Assembly (NCBI GenBank): GCA_021202635.1
Contig: JAJQCQ010000046.1
Coordinates: 1-64,000 of the forward strand
Reading direction: 5' to 3'
Origin: Lachnospiraceae bacterium
Lineage (GTDB): Bacteria; Bacillota; Clostridia; Lachnospirales; Lachnospiraceae
Length of the DNA: 64,000 nucleotides
Each line of letters starts with the position of its first letter. The stretch's first letter is position 1. A program made the position numbers and the translations under genes. Shown here in pieces: positions 35,009-44,001 of the stretch. Below the pieces are notes generated by a model. The model was not told the DNA's origin, ran no database searches, and saw nothing but the letters and a program-made list of their open reading frames with translations.

Positions 35009-35899
35009 ATGTACAATCATCAGCTTGATGCTTTTATCCGCGCGGCGGATCTGGGCAGTTTCGGGAAAGCGGCAGAGGCCATGTTTATTTCATCCCCGGC
35101 CCTGATCCAGCAGATTAATTTGCTGGAAGGCCGGTGTGGATTTAAACTGTTCACCCGCACCAATCACGGGGTAAAGCTCACCCCAGCCGGTAAATCTCTT
35201 TATGAAGATGCAAAAACCATCATCCGGCTCTCAGAAGATGCTGTATCGAAGGCTTCCCGATTAGCCGAACAGGGAGAAACTACTGTACGGATTGAAACAT
35301 CGCTTCTCTATAAGTGCAGGCTTCTGCCGGAAATCTGGGCGAGGATCAGTGAAGAACATCCTGAATTGAAGATTGAAATCCTGCCTATGGCAGAATATCA
35401 GAACAGAGGGACGACTTTTTCTTCCCTGGGCGTTGATTTTGATTTGTTTGAGGCCATTTACGGTTCAAAAGGCTGGAAGGGAAACTGTCAGTTTCTGAAA
35501 CTGTCCGAGGTACCCATCTGCTGTGCAGTCTCTAAAACACACCGCCTCGCAAAATCTGCAAAACTGTCTATACAGGACTTAAACGGGGAATATCTGGTGA
35601 TGCCGATTGAAGGAGTATCGGCTGAACTTGACTGTTTCCGTGCGGAAATTACGGAAAAATTCCCTACTGTACAGATTATTGATTCCAGCTATTACGGCGT
35701 AGATACCTTTACCATGTGTGAAGTAAATCCCTATGTGCTGATCACACAGCCAGTCTATGCTGATATCCATACCAATCTGATTACGATTCCGTTAGAAACA
35801 GACTATACCATGCCCTATGGACTGGTTTATGCCAATGAACCAACACCGGCTACAAATAGTTTCATAAAAGCAGCCTCCGATTTAAAACTGAAGATGTAA
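35009..35899 (+). CDS. LysR-family transcriptional regulator
   Basis: 296 aa. HTH residues 1-60 (LDAFIRAADLGSFGKAAEAM, SSPALIQQINLLEGRCGFKL) and a periplasmic-binding-like effector domain from about 90 (VRIETSLLYKCRLLPEIWAR; EYLVMPIEGVSAELDCF). GGAGG lies five bases before the ATG. Divergent from the aldo/keto reductase with overlapping 5' regions, so it probably controls that gene and itself. Paralogue of the LysR relic at 32601-33280. Confidence 0.9.
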   Translation: MYNHQLDAFIRAADLGSFGKAAEAMFISSPALIQQINLLEGRCGFKLFTRTNHGVKLTPAGKSLYEDAKTIIRLSEDAVSKASRLAEQGETTVRIETSLLYKCRLLPEIWARISEEHPELKIEILPMAEYQNRGTTFSSLGVDFDLFEAIYGSKGWKGNCQFLKLSEVPICCAVSKTHRLAKSAKLSIQDLNGEYLVMPIEGVSAELDCFRAEITEKFPTVQIIDSSYYGVDTFTMCEVNPYVLITQPVYADIHTNLITIPLETDYTMPYGLVYANEPTPATNSFIKAASDLKLKM

Positions 35900-36022
35900 A
35901 GATCGAGATCCCATCTATTTCTTCCACTGTCACAGTCAGGCACCTCCATATTCTTTGGCACCCTCTAAAGTTCCCTGACCCCAGATTTTTCCGACGGTTC
36001 CAGAAATTTCTCAAAAATAATA

Positions 36023-36060
36023 AGCCTGTCAGCCATCCCAAACGAGACAGCCGACAGGCC
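36023..36060. terminator. T-type hairpin repeat, copy T1
   Basis: GCCTGTC pairs with GACAGGC around the conserved loop core CATCCCAAACGAGACAGCCG. It lies between the LysR (+) and acetyltransferase (-) ends. Related copies are at 53761, 56429 and 57995. The rest of 35900-36134 shows no gene. Confidence 0.75.
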
Positions 36061-36134
36061 TAATTCAAATCATATTTTGTTATTGTCTTCATAGTTAACA
36101 TAAGTATTAATATATAATCTTATCACAGATATTT

Positions 36135-36704
36135 TTATTCATTAATATCGTTCTCTATCTCCCGAATCACTCTCGCCGGTACGCCTCCGACCACACAGTT
36201 ATCCGGTACATCCTTTGTAATAACCGCACCCGCAGCCACGACAACATTATTTCCGATGTTGACGCCGGGCAGGATGGTCACATTTCCTCCAATCCACACG
36301 TCGTTTCCAATCGTCACAGGCTTCGCGATTCCAAGATGCTTTCTCCGTCCAGCCGGATTCATCGGATGGTTTACTGTGGAAATCAGCGTGTTGGGGCCGA
36401 TCATCACATAGTCTCCAATCGTCACAAGCGCAACATCCAGAATCGTCACGTTGTAATTGCAGAGAAAGTTTTCCCCCACAGAAATATGCAATCCGTAATC
36501 GCAGTTGAACCCCGGCAGCAGAGCCGGATTTTCTCCTGTGTGGGCAAACAATTCCCTGATGACAACGGCGCGGGCGGCTTCATCTGTCTGCGGAATTTTC
36601 TCCAGTCGTCCGCATACCTCTATAGCGCGCAGCTTCCTGCCGTTCACGCCATCATCCCAAAAATCATACTCAAGCCCGGCATCCAATTTCTCCAGTTCCG
36701 TCAT
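36135..36704 (-). CDS. Maltose/galactoside O-acetyltransferase-like (LbH family)
   Basis: 189 aa. An N-terminal Mac-type helix pair (ELEKLDAGLEYDFWDDGVNG) precedes a left-handed beta-helix of hexapeptide repeats (FNCDYGLHISVGENFLCNYN; VTIGNDVWIGGNVTILPGVN; GNNVVVAAGAVITKDVPDNC). The catalytic His is in TVNHPMNP. It acetylates sugars or related hydroxyl groups using acetyl-CoA. ATG 36704 has AGGAGG. It overlaps the upstream MATE gene by 35 bases, suggesting coupled expression. Confidence 0.93.
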   Translation of the reverse strand: MTELEKLDAGLEYDFWDDGVNGRKLRAIEVCGRLEKIPQTDEAARAVVIRELFAHTGENPALLPGFNCDYGLHISVGENFLCNYNVTILDVALVTIGDYVMIGPNTLISTVNHPMNPAGRRKHLGIAKPVTIGNDVWIGGNVTILPGVNIGNNVVVAAGAVITKDVPDNCVVGGVPARVIREIENDINE

Positions 36705-38049
36705 AGCATAGTCCTCCTTTTTTCGCTTCTTTTTTATCAGATACAATATAAATCACCAGCAGGTAAACGAAGCATAAAACCCAGATAATCGGCTCTGTAA
36801 TAACCACACCCAAGTATCCCATCCGGGGAACGAGAGAAAGACTGAAAATCACCTTCACAAGCAGTTCTATGCTGCTGGAAACCACCGGCGCTATCTTATG
36901 TCCCATCGGCTGCATGGCATTGCGAAGCATCAGCAAAAGGCCGAGGGGAAAAAAGAACAGTGTACATACCCGCAGGTTCAGTGCGGCATTTTCAATGATC
37001 GCTGTGTCCGTCGTACCGATCAGCAGATGAATGAGCTGCCGTCCAAGGGTAAAGGCGACCAGCACCGAAAAGAGCGACCACAAGAGCTGCACCGCCGCAA
37101 CCTGTCGGATGCCGACCCGAATGCGGTCCCGCTCTCCGGCACCATAGTTCTGGCTTACAAAAGTAGCTGCCGCAGACCCAATGGTGGAAAGGGGCATCAT
37201 CAGCATTTCGTAAATTCTGCGGGAGGCGGTATGTGCCGTGACTAGAGTCGTACCCAGCTGGTTAATCCCTCTTTGAAGCACGATGGAGCCGAGGGAAACC
37301 ACAGACGACATTAATCCCATGGAAAGACCGGTATTCAGCATTTCGCACACCAATGCCCATTCCGGTTTCCAGTCGCTTTTTTCAGGGAGAAACTCTCCAT
37401 AATGCCGGACGATAAAAGCAATACAGCAAAATGCTGAAACAGCTTGTGCAATGACCGTGGCCATAGCAGCTCCTGCCACGCCCCAGGAAAGCACCAGCAC
37501 GAAAAGACAGTCCAGAGAAAGATTGATGCCGCAGGAGAGAATCAGAAAGTACAATGGCGTCCGGCTGTTTCCGACGGCACGCAGGAAACCCGCTCCCATG
37601 TTGTAGGCAATCGTAGTAATCATCCCTGCAATGATTACGAAGATGTATTGATATGCCTGGTCAAAAATATCCGCCGGTGTATCCAGCAAGGTAAGAAGCG
37701 GCCTTAAAAGCGGCAGAGCAATGACTGTTAATGTCAGAGAAATTGCTGCATCCAGAAGTATCATGGATGCAAACGCTTTCTTCATCTGATCATATTGTTT
37801 TCCACCAAACAGTCGTGCCAAAATCACGCCAAAGCCGTTGTTCATACCAGTCGCAAAATACACGATCACTGAATACAATGCAGAGGTCGCGCCGATGGCT
37901 CCCACGGCGTTTTCATCCAGGCCATAACCGACGATCATGGTATCCACCAGATTGTAAACCTGTTGGAACAGTGTTCCGATTAAAAGCGGTATTGCAAACC
38001 GCAGAATCAGGGAAAACGGTTTTCCCTGTGTCATGTCTAATGTTTTCAT
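36670..38049 (-). CDS. MATE-family multidrug efflux transporter
   Basis: 459 aa, twelve helices, with ILRFAIPLLIGTLFQQVYNL, VDTMIVGYGLDENAVGAIGA and the second-half FVSQNYGAGERDRIRVGIRQ. The C-terminus (AKKGGLCYDGTGEIGCRA) reads through the SD and start of the acetyltransferase gene. The ATG at 38049 has a weak SD (AAGGTTGG); an upstream extension to 38190 has no family character. Third MATE in the window, not close in sequence to the other two. Confidence 0.9.
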   Translation of the reverse strand: MKTLDMTQGKPFSLILRFAIPLLIGTLFQQVYNLVDTMIVGYGLDENAVGAIGATSALYSVIVYFATGMNNGFGVILARLFGGKQYDQMKKAFASMILLDAAISLTLTVIALPLLRPLLTLLDTPADIFDQAYQYIFVIIAGMITTIAYNMGAGFLRAVGNSRTPLYFLILSCGINLSLDCLFVLVLSWGVAGAAMATVIAQAVSAFCCIAFIVRHYGEFLPEKSDWKPEWALVCEMLNTGLSMGLMSSVVSLGSIVLQRGINQLGTTLVTAHTASRRIYEMLMMPLSTIGSAAATFVSQNYGAGERDRIRVGIRQVAAVQLLWSLFSVLVAFTLGRQLIHLLIGTTDTAIIENAALNLRVCTLFFFPLGLLLMLRNAMQPMGHKIAPVVSSSIELLVKVIFSLSLVPRMGYLGVVITEPIIWVLCFVYLLVIYIVSDKKEAKKGGLCYDGTGEIGCRA

Positions 38050-38096
38050 ATATTTATCCAACCTTAAAAGCGTAAAATTTTTTGATCGGCAGACAG

Positions 38097-38534
38097 TTAT
38101 CCGTCTGCCTGTGCAGTTTTCATCGTCACTGATTCCTCTGCCAGTACCTTCTGAACGACCAGCACGGCGTCCTTCACCTTCATCCCGCATTGAAACGCTT
38201 TAGGAGCATTTCCATGCAAAATTTCTCTACAACGGATGGAACCATACTCTTTTTCATAAATTTCCGCAGCCCTGCGAACCGCACAGTAGGTTTTTGCTCT
38301 GGTATTTTCTTCCGGACTGCCGCTGCTGATATAGTAGCTGATGACGGCTGCGGCGGCGGAAAACGCGCTGCGGACCTCCTGCATACCGCCAAAACCGCCG
38401 CCATAGCCCTCCATGATCCGGAATGCGGTTTCCTCATTCAGTCCCAACTCGTCCGCAAAGGTACAGAACACTGCCTGCGCACAATTATACCCGGTCTGAT
38501 AGTTTTCTCCTGCGCACTTCACTTTTTCTTTCAT
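38097..38534 (-). CDS. C_GCAxxG_C_C family protein
   Basis: 145 aa. It opens with GYNCAQAVFCTFADELGLNE and GYGGGFGGMQEVRSAFSAAA, then YCAVRRAAEIYEKEYGSIRC and FQCGMKVKDAVLVV. These are the spaced Cys of the C_GCAxxG_C_C family, thought to be redox or metal proteins of anaerobes. The usual Cys after 'MQEV' is replaced (VRSA instead of VCGA), so one ligand is missing. SD GAGG precedes the ATG. In the same direction as the MATE gene 50 bases downstream. Confidence 0.82.
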   Translation of the reverse strand: MKEKVKCAGENYQTGYNCAQAVFCTFADELGLNEETAFRIMEGYGGGFGGMQEVRSAFSAAAAVISYYISSGSPEENTRAKTYCAVRRAAEIYEKEYGSIRCREILHGNAPKAFQCGMKVKDAVLVVQKVLAEESVTMKTAQADG

Positions 38535-38548
38535 ACAGCACCTCTGAC

Positions 38549-39017
38549 TCAGCGGAAGGCCCTACGGTAGATTTCCAGATAGTCCTCATCAGAAAGAGGG
38601 AGTGGGTCTGCCGTAATATCGCCGCCCAGCACCTCATGAATACGCTTTGGATAGAGCGTCAGTTCATCCTCTTTGATACCAGCGTTACTCATTTTCAGAT
38701 CAGCACAGTCGATAGCCGAAATCAGGTCATCCAGCGCTTTGATAAAGTCCTTGCCGGAGGTCGGGTTCTCCACGCCCATCGCCTTTGCCATTTTAATCAT
38801 CGGTTCCTCAGCGGCTTTCTTTTCCGCAAAGAAATCATAGTAGGCATGGGCAATCACGAAATCGCAGCCGTTCCAGATAACCGTATTTTTTCACGGATGT
38901 ACCGTTCGTCGTGGCAATCAGCGCTTTCTTGCCCGGAAGCTGCTCCTTATGAAGATTGCCAAGCTGTCCTGAACCGAACAGCACCCTTGTTGGATTATTG
39001 AAAATAAACTGGCTCAT
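38549..39017 (-). pseudogene. Iron-containing alcohol dehydrogenase, large internal deletion
   Basis: The N-terminal frame reads MSQFIFNNPTRVLFGSGQLG and KALIATTNGTSVKKYGYLE. The C-terminal part, in another frame from about 38880, reads IAHAYYDFFAEKKAAEEPMI and ends YLEIYRRAFR. About 250 residues between them, including the iron-binding His and Asp, are missing. The SD and start remain. It is divergent from the AraC-type regulator, which probably once controlled it. Confidence 0.85.
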
Positions 39018-39167
39018 AGTCTTACCTCCTAGTTTTTTACGGTTCCCCCGTTTCTGATATAAGTATACACATTCAGAGGCAATAAAACAGCGCCAAATCT
39101 TAATGATGATAGTGGTATTTTCTCATATTCTATGGTATACTGTTCGCTGGAAATATGGAGGTGCGCC

Positions 39168-40121
39168 ATGAAAAATCAGATTTTAGCAAGTGCGATAGAG
39201 AAACTGAGCAGGGATTTTGATGCCATCGTATGGCAGTATCTCGACGTGCCGCCGGGCAGCCCAAGAGAAAAAACGCAACTCTGGCCCGGACTGCCGACGG
39301 AAGATGTGATGATCTGCGTATACAAGGGGACAGAAATATTGGAGCTGTTCCATCGGCAGGACTTCTTCTTTTTCAACTTCGCCTATCAGGGGGATTACAG
39401 CGCCCTGAGTTATCTGTTTGACAACCGAATCACCGTGCATGAGGGGGAATGTTATATCGGCCAGCCCTATGCCGGGTATGCAATCAATGATAAAAGTGAA
39501 GACGAAACCATTATCATCGGCGTCCTGATCCAGACCGAAGCGTTTTTCAAGACCTATTTTCACATTCTCTCTGCGGATGCCAAGCTGTTTCAGTTTTTTC
39601 TGAATCCACAGATCAACGAGTATTCGGATGAATATATCCTTCTGAAATTTGATGATGAATTTTCTGTACGCAGACTGTTGGAACTGATGGTCGTGGAATA
39701 CGCTTCACCCCAGGAGAACACTCAGGAAATTCTTAAGCCCCTGACGCTGGCGCTTATGATGCAGGTGGCGCGACAGTATAAAAGGTCTAATCCCAAGGAA
39801 AAAACACAGACGCTCTCAGAGAAAATTGTCAGCTATATTGGCGAACACATTGATACTGTAACCTTGCAGGATGTCGCAAGGCATTTCTCCTATCATCCGA
39901 ACTATATTTCCACTCTGCTGCCCAAGGAGATTGGAAAGACTTTCTCTGAAATCCTCCTGGAACAGCGGATGGAGCGTGCTGTCGCCTTGCTGAAAGGAAC
40001 CAATCTGCCGGTCAGCGAGGTGGCCGAGTTGCTCGGTTACAGCAACAGCAGCAACTTTTATAAGGCGTTCCGGGAGTATTACGGGGTGTCGCCGAGGGAA
40101 TATCAAAAGCAGGAAAAATAA
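39168..40121 (+). CDS. AraC-family transcriptional regulator
   Basis: 317 aa. Residues about 1-200 are a cupin-like sensing domain (DFFFFNFAYQGDYSALSYLF; HEGECYIGQPYAGYAIND). Residues about 220-317 are the double HTH (VTLQDVARHFSYHPNYISTL; LPVSEVAELLGYSNSSNFYK, then AFREYYGVSPREYQ). GGAGG precedes the ATG at 39168. It is divergent from the deleted alcohol dehydrogenase gene. Confidence 0.92.
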   Translation: MKNQILASAIEKLSRDFDAIVWQYLDVPPGSPREKTQLWPGLPTEDVMICVYKGTEILELFHRQDFFFFNFAYQGDYSALSYLFDNRITVHEGECYIGQPYAGYAINDKSEDETIIIGVLIQTEAFFKTYFHILSADAKLFQFFLNPQINEYSDEYILLKFDDEFSVRRLLELMVVEYASPQENTQEILKPLTLALMMQVARQYKRSNPKEKTQTLSEKIVSYIGEHIDTVTLQDVARHFSYHPNYISTLLPKEIGKTFSEILLEQRMERAVALLKGTNLPVSEVAELLGYSNSSNFYKAFREYYGVSPREYQKQEK

Positions 40122-40146
40122 CCATCTTGCTAAGTTTTAAACAAAA

Positions 40147-40194
40147 AAATTACCCACTGAAGATCCGTTTTCACAAATCTTCAGTGGGTAATTT
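40147..40194. terminator. Bidirectional terminator with 18-bp stem
   Basis: AAATTACCCACTGAAGAT pairs perfectly with ATCTTCAGTGGGTAATTT around 12 bases. It separates the AraC gene from the prophage patchwork. Confidence 0.9.
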
Positions 40195-40218
40195 TATTTC
40201 ATGTATTCATTTACACTC

Positions 40219-40848
40219 TCACCACATGCTCCAGACTGATCCATCCGTCCCGTCCGCATCGAATACAGAATACCCCTCATACTTATCCGCGCATTTCTTC
40301 GCGTTCGCCAGAATCTTATAGGCGCCCTTCTGGCTCTTGCTGTCCGCCCAGGTCTTCCGCACCCGGTACAGCACCGTCCCGGATGCTGCAGTGTCCACCG
40401 TCCCGGACGCAATCGCCGCCTGGAATGCCTTCCACTGGCTCTCATCCCCGGAATCCGCATTCCATCCGATGATCCCCGGACACAGCTTCCCGGTCACATC
40501 GTAATGACGGATCACGTGGTCCGCGTCAATGGAATACTTCTCCATCAGATACCGCGTCAGCTCCACCGCCTTCGCCACAACCGCATCCGTAAAGCTCCAC
40601 GTCTTATCATTCGCGGACGGAACCTTCCCCGTACTGTTCGTCGAACAGATCTCAATCCCGATGGAATTGGCATTCTTCGCCACGCCATGCAGGGATCCGC
40701 CCTTCGTGGAAAGTTTGCTCCCGCCGCAGTGCCAGCAGTACCGGTTTTCCAGATCCGGATTGTACTGCACAATGGTCTCGTCATCCACAATAAAATCCGC
40801 AGACGCTGTCGTGTTGTGTGTGTTCGTCTTTTTTTGTAATAGATGCAC
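40219..40848 (-). pseudogene. Phage lysin (Amidase_2) deletion derivative
   Basis: Nearly identical to the lysin at 58081-59070 over residues from ASADFIVDDETIVQYNPDLE to AKKCADKYEGYSVFDADG. The 5' part is lost between two ASA-coding repeats (so the first zinc His segment HYTAG is gone). The 3' SH3-like domain is lost between GGACG microrepeats. The two events leave an in-frame but inactive remnant that starts in the joined tail gene and ends with SMW. Confidence 0.8.
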
Positions 40849-41195
40849 TTCGCCGTCCGGTTCGCCTCCGACACCTCAAACACGCCCATCGGCACTTCCT
40901 CATAGCTGCCGTCCGCCAGCCGCAGGAAGCAGGAAATCTCCACAACCGCATCCTCCAGCGTGTACCTGTCCACCTCAGACAGGAGCGTGATCCCCAGTTC
41001 CGAGGAATACACCGTCCCCAGTTCAATCTCCGTACTCCCACAGCACTGGGAAGAAATATATCCGGATCCTTTCAAAATATCGCCGTATCCAAACTCATAC
41101 ACCTTCCCGGCAGTCGTCGTAATCGTACCGGCCCAGTAATAGCTCCGGGTATTCGCCGCCACTGCCGTAAGGAAAGCATCACTGACCGCGTACAT
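40845..41195 (-). pseudogene. Phage tail-tip protein, N-terminal relic (duplicate of 60071-60688)
   Basis: The 5' 115 codons match the tail gene at 60688 (MYAVSDAFLTAVAANTRSYY; GSGYISSQCCGSTEIELGTV; LEDAVVEISCFLRLADGSYE). After ANRTAKCI the sequence jumps at ATTACAAAAAA into the lysin copy. The upstream 41200-41260 (AAAGCACCAGCCGCTGTGAC) also repeats 60713-60755. So a 58.1-60.8 kb-type block was copied and then collapsed by deletion. Confidence 0.8.
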
Positions 41196-41304
41196 CCGCC
41201 ACCGCCACCTTCATTGTATTAAAAAAGCACCAGCCGCTGTGACTGATGCTCTGTGTAAAAATGTTTTATTATAATTCCGCTATCGACAACTTGAAATCGA
41301 ACGG

Positions 41305-41697
41305 TCAAATCCACCATTCAGGTGTCAGCTCACCCAGGGTTACAATTCTCTCTTTATCATAATCCATCAGAATTTCAATTTTTTGATATCTGTCCGGCAT
41401 TAACTGTACCATCAACTCACGACAAGCTCCACATGGTGCGCCACACTTTCCATTCGGCATTATTGCAAGAACCTTTTCTATCTCATGTTCACCATTAGTG
41501 ATCATATTAAAAATCGCATTTCTCTCTGCACAAATTCCCAGGGTAGAACAGGTATCCACACAGACACCTGTATAAATCTTTCCCTGAGATGATAAAATAG
41601 CTGCGGCAACACCTCCGGCATCTACATAATCTGAAATTCTTCTATCGTTCTGCACAGTTTTTGCCGCCTGATACATTTCAGCCCATATTTTCTCCAT
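41305..41697 (-). CDS. Cytidine deaminase family protein
   Basis: 130 aa with the zinc motifs GICAERNAIFNM and CGAPCGACRELM, and the catalytic Glu in CAE. The fold is that of cytidine/blasticidin-S deaminases. It deaminates a pyrimidine nucleoside or a related antibiotic; the C-terminus (LGELTPEWWI) is of the short deaminase type. It overlaps the kinase gene by 20 bases, so the two are co-translated. As cargo between phage relics, it may serve nucleoside salvage or resistance. Confidence 0.88.
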   Translation of the reverse strand: MEKIWAEMYQAAKTVQNDRRISDYVDAGGVAAAILSSQGKIYTGVCVDTCSTLGICAERNAIFNMITNGEHEIEKVLAIMPNGKCGAPCGACRELMVQLMPDRYQKIEILMDYDKERIVTLGELTPEWWI

Positions 41698-42355
41698 CTA
41701 TCTGTTCCCCTTTTTTACGATTATCAGCCAGGCCAAAAGCATTTTCCGCAATAGCAAGTGTCTGTTCGATACTTCTTTTTTCATCTCTGATTATCACATG
41801 AAATCCAGAATTTAAAAATTTGTCATATCTTTCCTGCGAATTGATACGTTCCAGACCCTTCCGATAATTATTCATTGCATATTCCGGATCAGGCTCATCC
41901 ATAATCAATTGATACAAAAACTGCTTTTCCTTATCTGGTCTTTCAAAAAAACGTCGCACTGATATTTGCGGATCAGCAAGCATAATCAGGACATGATTGT
42001 ATTCAACAATGTTTTTCAGTGTTTCTATTGAAATATTCGTATCCACAAAAATCGGTTTATTTTGCAAACTAACCTCTTCCAATATTTTCAGTTCCAGCTT
42101 TTCACATTCCCTGGAAACTCCGTCAAACCATTTTTCATATTCCTCCGGCGTTCTTCTGATAAAGTCATGCCAGTCTGTCAAATCTCTGGTATACGTCAAA
42201 CAAGGATATTCTTCTTTTGTCAATTGAGGCAAAAGCCAGTCATGATAATTCTCTTCACAGGCAATGCCATCATATTTTTCCGCAAGCAGTTTTATCATAG
42301 TTGATTTTCCGGCATAAGCCGTCCCATTTATGAAGTAAACGTTATTGAACCGCAT
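41678..42355 (-). CDS. P-loop kinase-like protein
   Basis: 225 aa. VYFINGTAYAGKSTMIKLLA is a Walker A motif; a later VSLQNKPIFVDTNIS and HVLIMLADPQISVRRFFERP resemble the Walker B and lid regions of small-molecule kinases. A Tyr/Trp-rich segment (CEENYHDWLLPQLTKEEYPC) may form the acceptor site. The substrate is unknown. ATG 42355 has GGGA upstream; earlier in-frame starts fall in the neighbouring GNAT gene. Paired with a deaminase, so possibly nucleoside or aminoglycoside phosphorylation. Confidence 0.75.
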   Translation of the reverse strand: MRFNNVYFINGTAYAGKSTMIKLLAEKYDGIACEENYHDWLLPQLTKEEYPCLTYTRDLTDWHDFIRRTPEEYEKWFDGVSRECEKLELKILEEVSLQNKPIFVDTNISIETLKNIVEYNHVLIMLADPQISVRRFFERPDKEKQFLYQLIMDEPDPEYAMNNYRKGLERINSQERYDKFLNSGFHVIIRDEKRSIEQTLAIAENAFGLADNRKKGEQIDGENMG

Positions 42356-42392
42356 GTCGTCCCTTTCCCTCATATTCCGATTTTCCTTCAAC

Positions 42393-42836
42393 TTACTTCC
42401 TATCAATCCACTGAATAAACGCAGTCTTATCTGTACTGTTGTAACCGGCTTTCCTGTAAAAATCCAATGTCTCCGAATTTTTTGCACCGGTCAACAGCAT
42501 TATCTTATAGCAGTTTTCACTCTTTGCGATTTCTTTCGCGTAATTTAAACATCCAGTAGCATATCCGCAATGACGGTATTCCTTATGAGTAACTACATTC
42601 TCTATAAACGCATATGGGCGAACATCTCTGGTCAAATTGGGGATGATCACACACACGCAGGACGATACTATTTTTCCATCCACTTCACAAACAATCAAAT
42701 GATGGTGCTTGTCATTGATAATTTCTGACCAGACTGTCCTGAGATGTTCCGTATCATCAGGAATACTTGTTTCATGAAGATACAAATATAACTGCAATAT
42801 TTCATTTAATTCACATTCTTTTGCTTCACGAATCAT
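42393..42836 (-). CDS. GNAT-family N-acetyltransferase
   Basis: 147 aa. Acetyl-CoA-binding motif A is seen as ENVVTHKEYRHCGYATGCLN (R-x-x-G-x-A/G), with motif B NCYKIMLLTGAKNSETLDFY. GGAGAGG precedes the ATG at 42836. It lies in a minus-strand row GNAT-GNAT-kinase-deaminase with short gaps, probably one transcript. Substrate unknown. Confidence 0.85.
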   Translation of the reverse strand: MIREAKECELNEILQLYLYLHETSIPDDTEHLRTVWSEIINDKHHHLIVCEVDGKIVSSCVCVIIPNLTRDVRPYAFIENVVTHKEYRHCGYATGCLNYAKEIAKSENCYKIMLLTGAKNSETLDFYRKAGYNSTDKTAFIQWIDRK

Positions 42837-42882
42837 TCCGCTATCCTCTCCAGATTCCGATTTAAACAAATGTATTAAAAAA

Positions 42883-43323
42883 TCATGTGTCAATTCTTTC
42901 AATTTCAGTAAGCGCTTTATTGCGATATACTAAATCACACCTTTTAGAAAAACCACAGTTCTCCCAAAAGGAATTCCCACCTTCATTTCTGTCAAATACA
43001 ACAAGTGCTACCTTTATAATTCCAAGGCTGTATAAAGCCTCAGTTGCTTTATTTACAAGCATCGTGGCAATTCCCTGTTTTCTATAGAGTGGCGACACTG
43101 CAGTGTGGTAAATATATCCTCGACGTCCATCATTTCCTGCAATAATTACTCCAATAACTTTGTCTTCTTCCTCTGCTACGAAACAGGTTTCTGGATTTCT
43201 ATGCAGAAATCGTCTGATTCCATCCTCTGAATCATCAATATTGTTTAACCCCATCCCAGTACATGACATCCATAAATTATACACCGCATCATAGTCTTCA
43301 ATCGTCATAAGCCTTATCAGCAT
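42883..43323 (-). CDS. GNAT-family N-acetyltransferase
   Basis: 146 aa. Motif A reads HTAVSPLYRKQGIATMLVNK; motif B reads VALVVFDRNEGGNSFWENCG. GGAGAG precedes the ATG at 43323. It is the first gene of the cargo row; phage tail relic 2 and hairpin element E3 lie just upstream, so its promoter must lie in 43330-43410 or beyond. Confidence 0.87.
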   Translation of the reverse strand: MLIRLMTIEDYDAVYNLWMSCTGMGLNNIDDSEDGIRRFLHRNPETCFVAEEEDKVIGVIIAGNDGRRGYIYHTAVSPLYRKQGIATMLVNKATEALYSLGIIKVALVVFDRNEGGNSFWENCGFSKRCDLVYRNKALTEIERIDT

Positions 43324-43410
43324 ATCTTCTCTCTCCGTTCGTTCCACTCCGTCTGCCATTCACTACACTTTCGCATTCTACCATACCCCATCCATCAATG
43401 AAAGCAGATT

Positions 43411-43476
43411 TTAAAACTCTTTCAGCGTGAAACTCACTTCCCACAGCCCCTTATAACTCGTATCCGCCGTCTCCGC
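43411..43476 (-). pseudogene. Phage tail protein 3'-end relic, copy 2
   Basis: Only about 20 codons remain, ETADTSYKGLWEVSFTLKEF and stop, preceded at once by element E3. DNA identity to copies at 33806 and 62632 extends a few bases past the stop (TTTTAAA, GCAG). Confidence 0.65.
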
Positions 43477-43477
43477 T

Positions 43478-43524
43478 TCGCTCCGGTCGGCGCTAAACGG
43501 ACGTCCACTGGACGTCCAGCGCCG
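43478..43524 (+). repeat. Hairpin element E3
   Basis: After CGCTCCGGTC comes GGCGCT (43490-43495), AAAC, GGACGTCC-ACT-GGACGTCC, then AGCGCC (43519-43524). That is an outer 6-bp stem and an inner 8-bp stem. The architecture is identical to the two units of E4 with different but still paired bases. Confidence 0.8.
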
Positions 43525-43554
43525 CAGAACCCCTCACCTCACTTCCAGACAACA

Positions 43555-43578
43555 AAAAAGGACCGGTTTTCCGATCCC
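43555..43578 (-). terminator. Terminator of the MmcQ/YjbR gene
   Basis: GGATCGG and CCGGTCC pair on the minus strand (G-C/T mismatch at one place), followed by TTTTTTG. Confidence 0.6.
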
Positions 43579-43633
43579 GTAAAATCAAAACGCCCGCCGT
43601 TTCCGGCAGACACTTCGTCAACCTCATTTTCAG

Positions 43634-43966
43634 TTATTTCTTCACAATCAGATCATAGCTTTCCGCCACCATCCGCTTTACCTCATCATCCGGGATGCTC
43701 CCGTCCAGGATGATTGTATTCCAGTGTTCCTTATTCTGGTGATAACCCGGCAGAACAGACGCATACGCACTCCGCCAGAAATCCCGCCACTCCGGATCCA
43801 CCTTCACATTGACGCAGATGTTCCCGTTCCTCTCATACGTCCATGCAAAAGCCCGCTTGTTCTTCTTATACCGAAGCAGGATCCAGTTGTCGTCGTGAAA
43901 CGGTGCATCCACGTACACATCCGGCAGCGTCATCCCGTAGTCCAAAATCTCTTTTCGTTCCTTCAC
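43634..43966 (-). CDS. MmcQ/YjbR family protein
   Basis: 110 aa with the family pattern LPDVYVDAPFHDDNWILLRY, NKRAFAWTYERNGNICVNVK and YHQNKEHWNTIILDGSIPDD. YjbR proteins have a CyaY-like fold and no settled function; some are predicted DNA-binding. It lies 35 bases after the phosphorylase gene on the same strand and ends at its own terminator. Confidence 0.88.
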   Translation of the reverse strand: MKERKEILDYGMTLPDVYVDAPFHDDNWILLRYKKNKRAFAWTYERNGNICVNVKVDPEWRDFWRSAYASVLPGYHQNKEHWNTIILDGSIPDDEVKRMVAESYDLIVKK

Positions 43967-44001
43967 ATCATCACCTCGAAAAACTGGAAGTTGTCATCTC
44001 A

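Noticed and set aside
40557..41195. 212-aa ORF as one phage protein
   Set aside because: After residue 118 it reads the lysin copy in the wrong frame; only the first part is tail protein.
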